Assembly (NCBI GenBank): GCA_003518245.1
Contig: DOZA01000288.1
Location: 1 to 7,817, forward strand
Reading direction: 5' to 3'
Length of the DNA: 7,817 bases
Origin: Bacteroidales bacterium
Lineage (GTDB): Bacteria > Bacteroidota > Bacteroidia > Bacteroidales > VadinHA17
The notes below the pieces were generated by a model. It worked only from the letters and a program-made list of their open reading frames with translations, ran no database searches and was not told where the DNA came from. Positions within the stretch are counted from its first letter, which is position 1. Each line of letters begins with the position of its first letter. Shown in pieces: positions 5,974-7,817 of the stretch. Made by a program: the position numbers and the translations under genes.

Positions 5974-5990
5974 TAGCGGAGGAGTTATAT

Positions 5991-7817
5991 TTAGCTTGAT
6001 TTTTTACCTCGCAGCACTCTTTCTGTTCCTCCTTTCTTTATAGAATCAAAAACAACAGGAGTAGCAACAAAGAGTGATGAGTATGTCCCTATCACAACAC
6101 CCAGCAGTAAAGCAAAAGTAAATCCCCTGATCACTTCTCCTCCAAAAACGAATATTGACAGCAAGACAACGAAGGTACTCAAAGATGTACTGAAAGTACG
6201 GCTTATCGTGCTGTTAAGTGCCAGGTTTAATATCTCTGCTCGTTCTCTCTTACGGTAAAGCCCGATATATTCCCTGATACGGTCGAATACCACCACTGTA
6301 TCGTTTATTGAATAACCAACCACTGTAAGAATAGCTGCAATAAATGTCTGGTCGATCTCAAGTGAGAATGGTAGTATACCATAGAATATTGAGAACAGGC
6401 CCAGTACTATCAGCACGTCATGTACCAGTGCTGTAAGTGCACCAAGGCCAAACTGCCAGTTTCTGAACCTCAATAATATATATAGGAATATTATCAATAG
6501 TGAGAAGCCTATTGCATACATTGCCTTTATCATAATATCAAAGGCTATTGTTGGCCCGACTGTCTGGCTGCTCTGCCTGTAATTTTGCAGGAAATTGGCC
6601 TGGTCTACTCCTTCAGGTAATAAAGGCTGCAATCCCTGGTATAGCAGTTCTTCCACCTCACTCTCAGCCTCGGGCTCATCAACCTTGTATTTTGTAGTTA
6701 TTTTAACCTGGTTTTCGTTACCATAGATCACCACCATTGGATTTTCTCCGTATACTTCACCGAGCAAACTGGCCACTTCGGTTGAGGATACAGGCTCTTC
6801 GAATCTTATCACATATGAACGTCCTCCGGTAAAATCAATACCAGGATTTAATCCTTTTGTTACCAGTGATCCTATACCAACTACTATTATAATTCCTGAA
6901 ATAGCGTAGAATATTTTTCTTCTACCTATGAAATTTATCTTAAGGTTATTAAAAGCGTTCTCGGTAAGTTTTGTAGCGAAGGTAAGTTTCATATTTCGCT
7001 TAAGGAATGAATCATAAATGATCCGGGTAATGAAGTAAGCTGTAAAGAATGATGTTATTATACCAATTACCAGGGTAGTGGCAAAGCCTTTTATAGGCCC
7101 TGTACCGAAAATATAAAGCACAATCCCGGTTAATAATGTTGTCAGGTTAGCATCGATAATAGCTGATCTGGCATTTTTATACCCATCAGCCACAGCCAGC
7201 TTAACGCCTTTCCCTGCACGCAGTTCTTCCTTTATCCTGTCATATATCAGCACGTTGGCATCAACCGACATACCGATGGTAAGTACTATACCAGCAATAC
7301 CGGGTAGTGTAAGTACTGCACCCAGTGATGCCAGCACCCCCATTATAAAGAACATATTGATAATAAGAGCAATATCAGCTACCATTCCTGCACGCCTGCT
7401 ATAATAGAATATCATATACATCAGCACTACTATAAAGGCTATCAGGAATGAATTAAGGCCTGCGGTAATTGCTTCCCTACCCAGGGAAGGGCCAACAACC
7501 GTATCGTTAATGATATGAGCGGGGGCAGGCAGCTTACCTGATTTCAGTATATTTGCCAGGTCTTCAGCTTCTTCAATAGTAAAATCACCTGTTATCTCTG
7601 ATGAACCACCTTTAATCTCTGTTGATACGGTAGGTGCTGAGCGCACGTAACCATCAAGCACAACAGCAATACACCTTCCGATATTAGATCCCGTTAATCT
7701 TGCCCATACTCTTGATCCTTCAGCATTCATTGACATATCCACTTTGGCTGATGAACCTGTCTGCCCGTATGAAACCCTTGCTGAGGTTATCACATCACCA
7801 TCAAGCGGTGGTTGGCC
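5991..7817 (-). CDS. secDF: Protein translocase subunit SecDF (SecD-SecF fusion), C-terminal part
   Basis: SecDF is an inner-membrane RND-type protein that uses the proton gradient to pull preproteins out of SecYEG on the periplasmic side. The reading frame is open to the window edge: 608 residues are visible, about 60% of a typical ~1000-residue Bacteroidota SecDF. A GTG at 7793 is the internal Val of LDGDVITSARV, not a start. Visible in order are the end of the SecD periplasmic P1 region (1-110), five SecD membrane helices (about 120-265) with GMSVDANVLIYDRIKEE (182-198), and a junction near 276. The SecF half follows, with its first helix (about 301-318), PGIDFTGG (325-332), a periplasmic loop, and five helices (about 431-588) with VGYSINDTVVVFDRIRE (500-516). 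D186 and D506 occupy the conserved acidic positions thought to serve proton coupling. SecD and SecF are continuous with no frameshift. A 253-bp structured gap separates it from tatA, so it is probably a separate transcription unit. Confidence 0.96.
   Translation of the reverse strand, partial: GQPPLDGDVITSARVSYGQTGSSAKVDMSMNAEGSRVWARLTGSNIGRCIAVVLDGYVRSAPTVSTEIKGGSSEITGDFTIEEAEDLANILKSGKLPAPAHIINDTVVGPSLGREAITAGLNSFLIAFIVVLMYMIFYYSRRAGMVADIALIINMFFIMGVLASLGAVLTLPGIAGIVLTIGMSVDANVLIYDRIKEELRAGKGVKLAVADGYKNARSAIIDANLTTLLTGIVLYIFGTGPIKGFATTLVIGIITSFFTAYFITRIIYDSFLKRNMKLTFATKLTENAFNNLKINFIGRRKIFYAISGIIIVVGIGSLVTKGLNPGIDFTGGRSYVIRFEEPVSSTEVASLLGEVYGENPMVVIYGNENQVKITTKYKVDEPEAESEVEELLYQGLQPLLPEGVDQANFLQNYRQSSQTVGPTIAFDIMIKAMYAIGFSLLIIFLYILLRFRNWQFGLGALTALVHDVLIVLGLFSIFYGILPFSLEIDQTFIAAILTVVGYSINDTVVVFDRIREYIGLYRKRERAEILNLALNSTISRTFSTSLSTFVVLLSIFVFGGEVIRGFTFALLLGVVIGTYSSLFVATPVVFDSIKKGGTERVLRGKKSS

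Noticed and set aside
5780..6043. Plus-strand open frame of 87 codons beginning in the 8-bp repeat
   Set aside because: It translates the repeat array and hairpins, then runs antisense into the SecDF C-terminus. There is no family resemblance, and its hydrophobic tail is only the reverse of SecDF coding sequence.
7791..7793. GTG as the start codon of SecDF
   Set aside because: The frame is open to the window edge, and the codons before it read LDGD, continuing the SecD motif LDGDVITSARV. It is an internal valine.

Overview
The window looks like a chromosomal segment from a member of the Bacteroidota, probably near Bacteroidales or Marinilabiliales. This rests on several signs: a MutS N-terminus of the Bacteroidota type, a SecD-SecF fusion in one polypeptide, a TIGR02757/DUF2400 protein (a family I associate with Bacteroidota), matches to the TAnnTTTG promoter element of this phylum, and start codons mostly without Shine-Dalgarno sequences. 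The DNA is AT-rich and densely coding. No tRNA, rRNA, CRISPR array, transposase or integrase gene was seen.

Layout. Positions 1-856 (minus) hold the N-terminal third of MutS, cut by the window edge. A 185-bp divergent intergenic region follows. Positions 1042-2376 (plus) encode a complete saccharopine dehydrogenase of the yeast Lys9 type, the only plus-strand gene. It converges on a minus-strand cluster, and its stop codon overlaps that of the last cluster gene. In transcription order the cluster is tatA (5737-5504), a YrbG-type Ca2+/Na+ antiporter (5469-4540), a LolD-type ABC ATPase (4516-3860), a DUF2400/TIGR02757 protein (3867-3076) and a TrmN6/YfiC-type tRNA methyltransferase (3074-2373). 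Its gaps are 34 bp, 23 bp, an 8-bp overlap and 1 bp, so it reads as one operon. Further upstream on the same strand is the C-terminal ~60% of SecDF (7817-5991), cut by the right edge.

Between SecDF and tatA lies the least ordinary stretch (about 5776-5979). It has three tandem copies of an 8-bp AATATTGG-like unit, then four successive hairpins, with two decayed copies of the 8-mer between the second and third. It is more GC-rich than its flanks and has no credible coding content. It may be a dispersed repeat or structured-RNA remnant, or part of the tatA operon's promoter region. None of its hairpins is a clear intrinsic terminator.

The cluster is mostly envelope and export machinery (SecDF, TatA, LolD-like ATPase, cation antiporter), followed by a tRNA-modifying enzyme and an uncharacterised protein. 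The DUF2400 protein shows a pattern resembling HhH-GPD DNA glycosylases, and this is the best candidate for undescribed biochemistry here. Nothing in the window points to a defence island or a mobile system.
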